From Lachnoclostridium sp. An181 (lineage in GTDB: Bacteria; Bacillota; Clostridia; Lachnospirales; Lachnospiraceae): a stretch of 64,000 nt of DNA. A model generated the notes under the pieces. It made no database searches, was not told where the DNA came from, and was given only the letters and a program-made list of their open reading frames with translations. Positions 53,400 to 60,782 of this stretch are shown piece by piece. Each line of letters opens with the position of its first letter. Within the stretch, counting starts at the first letter, position 1. The position numbers were made by a program, and so were the translations under genes. The stretch is from the NCBI RefSeq assembly GCF_002160325.1, contig NZ_NFKJ01000010.1:1-64000 (forward strand), in the 5' to 3' direction.

Positions 53400-54908
53400 T
53401 TAATATCTTTTTATTTTCTTTGACGGCGTCTTATCAAACTCCGTGTCCCTTACTTTCAAACCGTAAATCCTTTTATGAGCAGGCACCCCCCTGTTATAGT
53501 CGTCGATCAAATCCTGGAGCGTCTGATTTACATCCTTTATCTTTTTCTTTTTTACATACTCATAATCCGGATAAATCTCTGCCTCAATGACTCCTAAATT
53601 TTCCCTTACAAGAACTTCCTGCACAATCCTTGCCTCGGAAAGCTTGTTCTCCAGCTCTTCCGGAGATACATTTTCTCCGTTCTTTGTGATGATCAGGTTT
53701 TTCTTCCTTCCTGTAAGGAACAGAAAGCCGTCCTCATCCACATATCCCAGATCCCCGGTTTTAAGCCAGCCGTCCTCAAGTGTCTCCTCCGTCTCCTTTG
53801 GCATCTTGTAATATCCTTGCATGACGCTGCTGCCTCTCACCCATATTTCTTCATCCACGATCTTTGCCTCACAGTTTGGCATCAGCCTTCCCACGGATTT
53901 CTTTTTGATATTCCAGCTTACATTGTTGCTGATGACCGGAGAACACTCCGTCATCCCATATCCCTGGAGAATCGTGATGCCATACTCTGCAAACATGTCA
54001 ATGTACGCAGGATTTAAATAAGCCCCTCCGCTGCAGATGGTATGGAACTGCTTTCCAAAGATCATATTCTTCACCAGTTTTTTCGGCAGCCCGGACACAT
54101 CCTCCATCTTCTTTGCCAATGTCTCGATCATGAGGGGAACCATCAATATCATCTCCGGTTTGAAAAGTTTCATATTTTTTGCCACGCGCATCAAAGAGTC
54201 ATTGACACAGATTACGGCGCCCAGTGAGATCCCTTTTAAAATATCCATGCTAAGACAATAGGCATGATGAATCGGAAGTACGGAAAGAAGTACTGTTCGC
54301 TTAGGAATTTTCATATCCAGGCACGTCGCATTCTGTGCCATATTCTTTTGCGTCAGCATCACTCCTTTGCTTTTTCCGGTGGTGCCGGAAGTAAACATAA
54401 TAGTACAAAGATTGTCCGGCTTTGGCCAGAAGTCGTGTTTCCCTTTATTCTCACGGACAAGCTGCCAGAATGAAAAGGACTTCTCATCTCCCGTCTCTTT
54501 TTGCATGGAAATCATATATTTCAGTTTCGGGCACTTCTCTTTTGCGAGTGCGGCCACATCTCCCCGCACTTCATCCACCACAAGCGTTGTCACATCTGCC
54601 CTGTCCAAAAGCTCGCACGCCTCCTCTGCAGGCAGCGACACATCCAGAGGAACTGCAACGCTGCCACCGTTCACAATGCCGAAATATGCGCACAGCCAAG
54701 TGTAGGATGTCATTCCGATTATGGCAATATGACTGCCTTGCTCTTCAAGACTTTCCAGTGAACGCGAAAAACTTTCACTGTCTCTTCTAAGTTCTGAATA
54801 GCTTTTGGCCTCAATCTCATTTTTCCCCACTTTGTAGCGCACTGCATCTTCCTGTCCAAATTCTTCCTCTGTGCGTACTAAAATCTCACGAATCGTACTG
54901 CAAACCAT
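53400..54908 (-). CDS. AMP-forming acyl ligase (adenylation enzyme)
   Basis: A 502-residue ANL-superfamily enzyme that would activate a carboxylic acid as acyl-AMP and load it on the neighbouring carrier protein or CoA. Motifs: TIMFTSGTTGKSKGVMLT (P-loop, about 165), GYGMTECSPV (about 313), WLKTGDLGYVDEDGFLFLTG (about 385), KKNLIITKNGENVSPEELE and the catalytic Lys near the end in TPSKKIKRY. It resembles fatty-acyl ligases more than amino-acid adenylation domains, but the substrate is not certain. Last gene of a five-gene set with ACP and condensation enzyme; 21 bases after the ACP gene. Confidence 0.85.
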   Translation of the reverse strand: MVCSTIREILVRTEEEFGQEDAVRYKVGKNEIEAKSYSELRRDSESFSRSLESLEEQGSHIAIIGMTSYTWLCAYFGIVNGGSVAVPLDVSLPAEEACELLDRADVTTLVVDEVRGDVAALAKEKCPKLKYMISMQKETGDEKSFSFWQLVRENKGKHDFWPKPDNLCTIMFTSGTTGKSKGVMLTQKNMAQNATCLDMKIPKRTVLLSVLPIHHAYCLSMDILKGISLGAVICVNDSLMRVAKNMKLFKPEMILMVPLMIETLAKKMEDVSGLPKKLVKNMIFGKQFHTICSGGAYLNPAYIDMFAEYGITILQGYGMTECSPVISNNVSWNIKKKSVGRLMPNCEAKIVDEEIWVRGSSVMQGYYKMPKETEETLEDGWLKTGDLGYVDEDGFLFLTGRKKNLIITKNGENVSPEELENKLSEARIVQEVLVRENLGVIEAEIYPDYEYVKKKKIKDVNQTLQDLIDDYNRGVPAHKRIYGLKVRDTEFDKTPSKKIKRY

Positions 54909-54929
54909 CTTTAATTCCCTTTCTCTGCA

Positions 54930-55157
54930 CTATGCAGTCAATTTTTCCAGGTAATCCACAGCCTCCTGCACCGTGCGGATATCCACGGCCATGCCCTGTT
55001 CGATTTCAATGTCAAATTCTTCCTCAATTTCTCCAAGCATGCTCATAAAGTCAAAGGATGTAAATCCAAGATCTTCCATAAACCTGGATTCCGGATGAAT
55101 ATTTTCCGGCTCCACATCCACATATTCACACATGATATTTACTAATTTTTCGTACAT
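54930..55157 (-). CDS. Acyl/peptidyl carrier protein
   Basis: A 75-residue acidic carrier protein with the 4'-phosphopantetheine site in EDLGFTSFDFM (Ser34). It lies between the condensation-type enzyme (13 bases) and the ligase gene, so it is probably the shuttle for this pathway and not the fatty-acid-synthesis ACP. GGAGAGAGG precedes the ATG. Confidence 0.92.
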   Translation of the reverse strand: MYEKLVNIMCEYVDVEPENIHPESRFMEDLGFTSFDFMSMLGEIEEEFDIEIEQGMAVDIRTVQEAVDYLEKLTA

Positions 55158-55170
55158 CTTTCCTCTCTCC

Positions 55171-56574
55171 TTAAACTAATTTGATGATATCACCGACTGT
55201 CAGATCCGGATTCTCCACACCTTTGAACATAATCCTGCAAAGGTAATAATATAAGTACTCCAGCTCCTCCCTGGACACTGCTTTTTTCTGATGTTCAAAG
55301 CTGAAATCCAGACCATTGTCATCCGGTCTGTGCATCACGGTAAGGTACATTCCTTGTGTCGTAGCTCCATTGGGATACCATTTGGTTTTATAGCGGATAT
55401 CTCCCAGTTTATCCAGCCCCTTCTCCTTGAGTGTCAACGGCTGATAAGTCAGGGACATCGGCTCGTATGTACGCCCGTTTTCCTGCGGATAAACTTTGCC
55501 ACGGTGTGCAAAATACGCAACCGGATCATAGTTGGCATGACGAAACATCTCGTTTTGTTTCTCACGGATCTCATAGACCCCATCCAAAAAAGTTCTGTCC
55601 TCGGAAATAATGGTGCGGAACGGGAAGGAATGGATCCTTGTCCCTCCGCACTTTTTTTCCTTGAGTGTGGCGCGCCTTGCAATGGTTGAGTTGATGGACA
55701 CATCATCGTTTCCGTTCATCTTCTGGAAATAGGTACGCAGCCCCATCATCAGAAGACAGACAAGGGATACGTGATATTTCTCACAAAACTCCATCAACCG
55801 TTTTGTAGGCTCCTCCTCCAGATGGAAGATGTCAAGCGCAGAGTCCACAGAGTCGGACACATCCACCGCTGCCCGAAGATTTGGATTTTTCGTCTCTTTT
55901 CTTGCATCCAGAAGGCGTTTTGGACCGCGCAGGCCATTGTAGATCGGCTCGGAAGATTCAATGATCTTCTCAAAAAATTTCGTATCCTTTTCCTGTGCCT
56001 TGCTTCCTGCCTCATAGGCAAGGTCTTTTTTCAACTGTTCAATGTAGGAGCTCATATCCTTTGGATAAGGTACGCCCTCATACATCTCATTGCAGTAGAG
56101 CTCAATGATGTCCTTCATAAAGCAGATCAAAGACTGTGCGTCCATGGTCTTGTGGTCCACGAGAAGATAAATTCCGTTGAATCCATCCGGTGTGTGGATC
56201 ATCACGATCCGGTTCATCGGAGAATCCTCAAGTTTGAACGGTACCTGTGTCCACCCTCGCATGATCTCCTCTGCCTCCTCCATTGTTTTTCCAGAAAAAT
56301 CAACGTACTCAATATCCCTTTCCTCTTTGTCCACCACATACTGATAACAAGTTCCTTCCTTGTCAAGCGCAAAGCGCAGACGCATGGATTCGCATCTTTC
56401 ATAAGCTTTATAGATGGATTTTTTCAGCACATCCCAGTCAAGCTCCACCTGGATCGTCAAGCTCGTTCCAATGTTCACCACCTCTTTTTTCGGGCAGTAG
56501 TTCTGGTAAAAGAAGTGAAATTTCTGGGCAGCAGTGAGCGGATATACCGGATATCCTTTTCTTTTCCTCATCAT
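55171..56574 (-). CDS. Free-standing condensation-domain-like acyltransferase
   Basis: A 467-residue protein of the NRPS condensation/CoA-dependent acyltransferase superfamily. YPLTAAQKFHFFYQNY near the N-terminus matches the C1-type motif. The active-site HHxxxDG appears as DHKTMDA in YLLVDHKTMDAQSL (about 140): the catalytic second His and the Asp are kept, the first His is Asp. It would join the carrier-bound acyl group to an amine or alcohol acceptor. Its ribosome site AGGAGGG lies inside the last codons of the hydrolase gene. Family is clear; donor and acceptor are unknown. Confidence 0.8.
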   Translation of the reverse strand: MMRKRKGYPVYPLTAAQKFHFFYQNYCPKKEVVNIGTSLTIQVELDWDVLKKSIYKAYERCESMRLRFALDKEGTCYQYVVDKEERDIEYVDFSGKTMEEAEEIMRGWTQVPFKLEDSPMNRIVMIHTPDGFNGIYLLVDHKTMDAQSLICFMKDIIELYCNEMYEGVPYPKDMSSYIEQLKKDLAYEAGSKAQEKDTKFFEKIIESSEPIYNGLRGPKRLLDARKETKNPNLRAAVDVSDSVDSALDIFHLEEEPTKRLMEFCEKYHVSLVCLLMMGLRTYFQKMNGNDDVSINSTIARRATLKEKKCGGTRIHSFPFRTIISEDRTFLDGVYEIREKQNEMFRHANYDPVAYFAHRGKVYPQENGRTYEPMSLTYQPLTLKEKGLDKLGDIRYKTKWYPNGATTQGMYLTVMHRPDDNGLDFSFEHQKKAVSREELEYLYYYLCRIMFKGVENPDLTVGDIIKLV

Positions 56575-56576
56575 TT

Positions 56577-57518
56577 TTAAATCCCTCCTATAAATGAATC
56601 CAGAGCCTCCTCATAGGCCTTTGTGTCCTTATAATAACTCTCGGCATGAGCAGCATCTTTTACGATCAGTTTCTTCTTCACAGGCGCCGCACAGTTTTCG
56701 TAGATACGCTCGCACATACTGCACGGCACAAACGTATCCTTATCCCCATGTATCAGCAATATCGGAACCTGAGCCTTTTTTACCTCCCTTGCTGCATTGC
56801 ACTCATCCAGCCCATACCCTGCCCTTTCTTTATTTACTTTATCCGCAATCTGTATCATCGGAAATGCAGGAATGTGATACATTGTTTTCAGCACATGGCT
56901 GAACACTTCTTTCGGGGAGGTAAATCCACAGTCCGAGATAATCCCTTTCACCTGCACAGGAAGATTTAATCCGCTTGCCATGAGCACAGTGGCACCTCCC
57001 ATGGAAATTCCATGGAGAAAAATCTCGCAGTCCTCACCGATTTTTTCAATGGCCCATCTGATCCACCTTTGCGCATCTTTTCTGTCCAGACATCCAAATC
57101 CGATGTACACTCCATCGCTCTTCCCATGCGCCCGCTCGTCCACGAGCAGCATCCTGAAACCTCTTTTGAGGTAATATTCGGACAGCCCGATGTAATCACT
57201 CATCCCTTCACTTGTATACCCGTGAAAACAAATGACAATCTTGCGTCCTTCTCTGCCTTTAAAATATGTACTGTGAAGTCGAAGTCCATCATGAGAACGA
57301 ATATATACATCCTCATGGGGTTGTTCCAACATCCATTCTTTTTTCTTCTCAATCAAGGGGAAATACTGCGCCCAGTCCGTGCCGGCCATTTTGATGGTAC
57401 GGTCTGTCTTTGCATTTCCCCGTTTCATGGTGCGCCTGTAAAAGTAGGCGGACGCTCCAAGTTCTGCCGCTGCCAAAATTCCCGCCCCTTTCAGGGCACA
57501 TCCTAATAACTTTCCCAT
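56577..57518 (-). CDS. Membrane-associated alpha/beta hydrolase
   Basis: A 313-residue serine hydrolase with an N-terminal hydrophobic stretch (about 5-27) that may anchor it. FHGYTSEGMSDY (oxyanion region), nucleophile in HGISMGGATVL (Ser about 175), acid Asp in LLIHGDKDTFVP and His in KDAAHAESYY form the triad. It may act as thioesterase or transacylase for the carrier-bound product of this cluster, or as an esterase. It ends two bases before the condensation gene. Confidence 0.82.
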   Translation of the reverse strand: MGKLLGCALKGAGILAAAELGASAYFYRRTMKRGNAKTDRTIKMAGTDWAQYFPLIEKKKEWMLEQPHEDVYIRSHDGLRLHSTYFKGREGRKIVICFHGYTSEGMSDYIGLSEYYLKRGFRMLLVDERAHGKSDGVYIGFGCLDRKDAQRWIRWAIEKIGEDCEIFLHGISMGGATVLMASGLNLPVQVKGIISDCGFTSPKEVFSHVLKTMYHIPAFPMIQIADKVNKERAGYGLDECNAAREVKKAQVPILLIHGDKDTFVPCSMCERIYENCAAPVKKKLIVKDAAHAESYYKDTKAYEEALDSFIGGI

Positions 57519-57556
57519 AGCCCCTCCATTTCTGTTCCCTGGACACGATCTGTTTG

Positions 57557-57883
57557 TTATTTGGTTCCAAGAAATGATTTTAACTTCAGCGCTTTATCAA
57601 TGTTTCCTTCCACTTTCAGTTTTCCAAGAGTAACCGCCAAAATTGGATCCAGTTTTCCTGACGCAATCTTTTCCAGCGTCTGCGCAGAGCAGATAAAAAT
57701 CGCATCCCTGTCAAAATACTCATACGGCTCCACATAAAGTTTCCCAGCCTTTACTTCCACATAGAAAATCCCCTCAGCCTCGCCGGTGATCTGAAACTGG
57801 TATGCCAAATGTTCATGGATATTGCTCACATCCACATCCATAAGTTTTGATTTTACTTGTGCAAACATTTCTGCGTATGTCAT
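57557..57883 (-). CDS. SCP2 sterol-carrier-like lipid-binding protein
   Basis: A 108-residue SCP2-fold protein with the typical ending LAVTLGKLKVEGNIDKALKL. SCP2 proteins bind fatty-acyl chains or other lipids in a hydrophobic tunnel. As first gene of the ligase-ACP-condensation set it points to a lipid substrate or product. I took MTYAEMF as start because GGAGG lies eight bases upstream. Confidence 0.85.
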   Translation of the reverse strand: MTYAEMFAQVKSKLMDVDVSNIHEHLAYQFQITGEAEGIFYVEVKAGKLYVEPYEYFDRDAIFICSAQTLEKIASGKLDPILAVTLGKLKVEGNIDKALKLKSFLGTK

Positions 57884-57905
57884 TTCAAAATCCTCCAATT
57901 ATTTT

Positions 57906-57964
57906 CGACCGTCAGTCAACAGTCTTTTATTAAAGGCTATCATTTTTTCGACCAGTGGTCAACA
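57906..57964. promoter_or_regulatory. two related operator-like sites upstream of the SCP2 gene
   Basis: CGACCGTCAGTCAACA (57906-57921) and CGACCAGTGGTCAACA (57949-57964) share 13 of 16 bases. The second contains the perfect palindrome GACCA-G-TGGTC. They lie between the divergent SCP2 and TetR genes and are good candidates for the TetR regulator. Confidence 0.6.
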
Positions 57965-58104
57965 CGAATACTTAATGAAAAATGGGATAAATTCCCTTTT
58001 CATTTTCGTGAATTTTCCCGTCTGTTTTCTACCGTTTTCCTATGTTATACTGAAGTGTAATTCGTTGGAAAAATTTATACATCATTTAGAAGAAGGCGGT
58101 AACC

Positions 58105-58719
58105 ATGGCAAAGCAACTGAAATACGAAAAGATCCTGGATGCTCTTGAGCACCTCCTGGTAAGCAAAAACATACAAAGCATATCTGTCAGCGAAATCGCG
58201 CAGACTGCCGGTATCGGAAAAGGAAGTATCTACTATTATTTTCCTTCCAAAGATGCCATTCTTGAGGCTTTGATAGAGCGGAATTATGAAAAACCTTTAA
58301 ACACTGCAAGAAACCTGGCATCCCAATCAGATATTTCTCCTTTTACAAGAATGGCAATGCTCTTTCAAGCATGTCGGACCTCCTCCGCGGAGTTTTTAAG
58401 ATCTGAAAATACCTCATCGCTTTCAAGCGCACAAGAAAAGTCATTTATCCATTCCAGATATCTCAATCACCTGATCTGTGCTCTGAAACCGGAATTATCC
58501 GAAATCATCCGTCAGGGCATTGCTGCAGGCCAGATACATTTCGACAATCCGGATGCGCTATCTGAGATTGTACTCATCGTCCTCTCCGTAAAGCTGGACA
58601 ATACACTCGTCCCGTCCACAAAAGACGAGATCGAAAATACCATCATGGGACTGGTCTCCCTTTTGGAAAAGGGCACAGAAAACCCTTCCGGCTCCTTGAA
58701 TTTTCTCACCACACTCTAA
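58105..58719 (+). CDS. TetR-family transcriptional regulator
   Basis: A 204-residue regulator with a typical N-terminal helix-turn-helix (SVSEIAQTAGIGKGSIYYYF near 25-45, then SKDAIL) and a helical ligand-binding domain. It is divergent from the SCP2-hydrolase-condensation-ACP-ligase genes with two operator-like repeats between, so it most likely represses them and responds to a lipid-like or acyl ligand. GAAGGCGG precedes the ATG. Confidence 0.92.
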   Translation: MAKQLKYEKILDALEHLLVSKNIQSISVSEIAQTAGIGKGSIYYYFPSKDAILEALIERNYEKPLNTARNLASQSDISPFTRMAMLFQACRTSSAEFLRSENTSSLSSAQEKSFIHSRYLNHLICALKPELSEIIRQGIAAGQIHFDNPDALSEIVLIVLSVKLDNTLVPSTKDEIENTIMGLVSLLEKGTENPSGSLNFLTTL

Positions 58720-58758
58720 AGAGTTTTTACAAAGAATGTCAAATATTTACATTTTTCC

Positions 58759-58788
58759 TTGTTCATTTCGTTTGTAAAGGTGTATAAT
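58759..58788 (+). promoter_or_regulatory. sigma-A promoter of the small membrane protein gene
   Basis: TTGTTC (58759-58764) and TATAAT (58783-58788), spacer 18 bp, 35 bases before the start codon. Confidence 0.65.
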
Positions 58789-58823
58789 AATAGATAATGT
58801 ATGGATAAAGGAGCGCTGACTGA

Positions 58824-59186
58824 ATGGATGAAATTGTTACCCTTGGATTTTTGGCTGTTATATTTTTGATTTTTACAGTCATCTTTTTTCAAAGCAACGG
58901 CAAAAAACTGGTAAGCCAGGTTCCTTCCAAAAAAGGAAAAAAATTCAGCCCCAGAGGAGTCTGCCTAAGTCTTGGCTGGATGTTTTTATTTTTGACTCTG
59001 GCCACTGTAGGTCTTGCAGTCATTTTTTATTACGGTTCTTATCTTGGCAGGTTACAGGGGCGTATTTTTGCACTTGCCCAAGGAGTCTGCTGGATTTTGA
59101 TGGTCATATATGTCATTGCAACCATTATATTTATCATGACAGAATGTAGATACAGCATAAAAAAAGATACTGAGGGATGGTCTTAA
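58824..59186 (+). CDS. Small membrane protein of unknown function
   Basis: A 120-residue protein with three hydrophobic helices (about 4-23, 50-72, 82-107) and a basic loop KKGKKFSPRG between the first two. No family is recognised. AAAGGAG precedes the ATG. Its last codons form one arm of the downstream terminator. Confidence 0.65.
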   Translation: MDEIVTLGFLAVIFLIFTVIFFQSNGKKLVSQVPSKKGKKFSPRGVCLSLGWMFLFLTLATVGLAVIFYYGSYLGRLQGRIFALAQGVCWILMVIYVIATIIFIMTECRYSIKKDTEGWS

Positions 59187-59210
59187 TCCCTGTCAGTATC
59201 TTTCTTTTTT
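59163..59210 (+). terminator. terminator overlapping the end of the small membrane protein gene
   Basis: AAAGATACTGAGGGAT (from 59163) pairs with ATCCCTGTCAGTATCTTT (59186-59203) and runs into CTTTTTT. The 5' arm is the coding sequence for the last residues, so stop codon and loop coincide. Confidence 0.8.
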
Positions 59211-59214
59211 GCCT

Positions 59215-59382
59215 TTATTGTTCTAACTGTTTGATATAAGCCGCTGCATTGACAGCTGCCACTGCACCGTCGGACACTGCGGTCGCTGCCTGGCGCACCT
59301 GCTTGGCACAGACATCTCCGGCCGCATACACAGAAACGCTGATCCAGGCCGGTCCGGCACCGGTAATACAAACATCAAACAT
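59215..59382 (-). pseudogene. collapsed thioredoxin reductase gene (internal deletion)
   Basis: A 55-codon open frame. The first residues, MFDVCITGAGPAW, match the FAD-binding N-terminus of TrxB, and the rest, VYAAGDVCAKQVRQAATAVS then DGAVAAVNAAAYIKQLEQ, matches the TrxB C-terminus (AAGDV and DGxxAA motifs). About 250 residues between them, including the redox CxxC and NADPH domain, are missing, but the frame is intact. GGATAAC precedes the ATG, and the start overlaps the end of the HD gene. It cannot be an active reductase. Confidence 0.75.
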
Positions 59383-59983
59383 ATTGGTTATCCTGCACAT
59401 TTCCTTTCTCGATATTCTGCTGTACAAGTTCCTGCATCTTTTCCCAGATTACCGTGGATCCATTGCCCGTCTTTTCATTTCTTCTGTATATCTGGCTTTT
59501 TTTCACACCATGTTCCCTCCAGCTCTTGCCATCCGATGCATCGTTCAAAAACAAAGGCTGGCAATTGTCCATCACATGGGCAAACTTTGCCTCGGGAGTT
59601 TCCCATGCCTCAAATTCTTCCCAAAGATCTCTGAAATATTCTCCCTGGTCTTTTGGAAGCATTCCAAACAATCTCTTTGCAGCTGCAACCTCCCGCTCCC
59701 TTTTTGTCTTCTCTCCCTCCCGGTCATATGCATACGTATCCCCGGCGTCGATCTCCACCAGATCATGGATCAAAAGCATTGTGACAACATGAAGAATATC
59801 CACCTCTTCATTTGCATACTCCTTTAGAAGAATGGCCATCAGAGCTATATGCCAGGAATGCTCTGCATCGTTTTCCTTTCTCTCCCCGTCCGCCAGATAA
59901 GTCTGGCGGAAAATCTGTTTCACTTTGTCAATCTCCAAAATAAAAGAAAGCTGCTTTTCCAGCCTCTCCTCTCTTTTCTCCAT
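59375..59983 (-). CDS. HD-domain hydrolase (HD_3 type)
   Basis: A 202-residue metal-dependent phosphohydrolase: RKENDAEHSWHIAL (first His), LLIHDLVEIDAGD (HD pair near 73) and the later Asp in VMDNCQPL. Relatives are YfbR-like 5'-nucleotidases and uncharacterised HD proteins. The C-terminal residues VQDNQYV are encoded by the ribosome site and start region of the trxB remnant, suggesting either a short natural overlap or an altered C-terminus produced by the deletion next door. Confidence 0.85.
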   Translation of the reverse strand: MEKREERLEKQLSFILEIDKVKQIFRQTYLADGERKENDAEHSWHIALMAILLKEYANEEVDILHVVTMLLIHDLVEIDAGDTYAYDREGEKTKREREVAAAKRLFGMLPKDQGEYFRDLWEEFEAWETPEAKFAHVMDNCQPLFLNDASDGKSWREHGVKKSQIYRRNEKTGNGSTVIWEKMQELVQQNIEKGNVQDNQYV

Positions 59984-60088
59984 TTGTGATCCCTTCTTTC
60001 TTTATGCTTAAAGATACACCTCTTTTTTTTGCCATGCAATAACAAAGTATACTTTTTTATATCGAAGTAACAAAGTGGGCAAGCCCAC

Positions 60089-60240
60089 TTCAACTCCCCC
60101 TTCCCCTCATTCATGAGGGGCCCTCCGCTTTGCGCGCCGCCGCAATACCGCAGAGCGGTAAAATACCTTATTGCGGCGTGTGCATCCTGCCCGGAGGGCC
60201 TTTATTCTATGGGTGAGGCATAAGCACTTTCCTATAGAAT
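60089..60240. repeat. dispersed structured repeat, copy 2
   Basis: Same element as 40879-41028, over 90 percent identical by eye. Nested stems are perfect here: GGCCCTCC (60119-60126) with GGAGGGCC (60193-60200), GCCGCAATA (60139-60147) with TATTGCGGC (60169-60177), and CCGC-AGA-GCGG (60148-60158) inside. A separate TTCTATGGG/CCTATAGAA stem (60204-60212, 60231-60239) closes it. With flanks it fills most of the 59984-60290 gap; no protein is likely. Confidence 0.8.
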
Positions 60241-60275
60241 AAAAAAGCTGCAGAAAATCCTGTTTTTCACACAGC
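60238..60275 (-). terminator. terminator of the fatty-acid operon end
   Basis: On the minus strand GCTG...GAAAA pairs with TTTTC..CAGC (60247-60257 with 60264-60275) and is followed by TTTTTT, at which the structured repeat begins. Confidence 0.65.
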
Positions 60276-60290
60276 ATTTCCCACAGTTTT

Positions 60291-60779
60291 TTATTGTTCT
60301 GTATGCCCATAATTTCTAAAAAAATCTCTCAGTCCGTCAAGCATTTTCAAAAGTACCGGAATCTCTTCCTCACTCAGCTCTTTGATGACTGCCTCTGTCA
60401 TCTGGCGGTGAAACTCCTGATGGTGCCTATATGCCCGCTCTCCTTTTTTCGTAAGTTTTACGTTCACAACTCTCCTGTCAAGCTCGCTTCTTTGCCTTAC
60501 CACATACTTTTTGTTGACAAGGCTGTTCATGGCAGTCGTGAGAGAACCAACTGTAATGTTAAGCTTTTTAGCGATCGCCGACATATTATTTCCCTCGCCA
60601 AGGCCCACTGCTTCTATCACATGCATATCATTATTGCTGATATCTTTAAATTCTTCCGTAATGATCGCGGCTTCTTCCTTTTTCAAAATTTCATTAAACA
60701 GATTTACAAGAATATCATTAATCGTATCATATGTGTTCAAAGCAGTTTCTCCTTCTTTATATTTTTCTAATCCATCCAA
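60291..60779 (-). CDS. MarR-family regulator, FabT-like position
   Basis: A 162-residue winged-helix regulator: MSAIAKKLNITVGSLTTAMN (recognition helix) and RSELDRRVVNVKLTKKG (wing). Its place at the end of the acc/flavoprotein operon suggests that it controls fatty-acid synthesis like FabT, though FabT usually comes first. The start is a TTG four bases after the preceding stop; no ATG fits the N-terminal helix. Confidence 0.82.
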   Translation of the reverse strand: MDGLEKYKEGETALNTYDTINDILVNLFNEILKKEEAAIITEEFKDISNNDMHVIEAVGLGEGNNMSAIAKKLNITVGSLTTAMNSLVNKKYVVRQRSELDRRVVNVKLTKKGERAYRHHQEFHRQMTEAVIKELSEEEIPVLLKMLDGLRDFFRNYGHTEQ

Positions 60780-60782
60780 GGC

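Noticed and set aside
60107-60310. 67-codon minus-strand frame covering the structured repeat
   Set aside because: The frame spans the MarR terminator and the dispersed element; the other copy of the element does not keep the same frame, so structure and not protein is the likely content.
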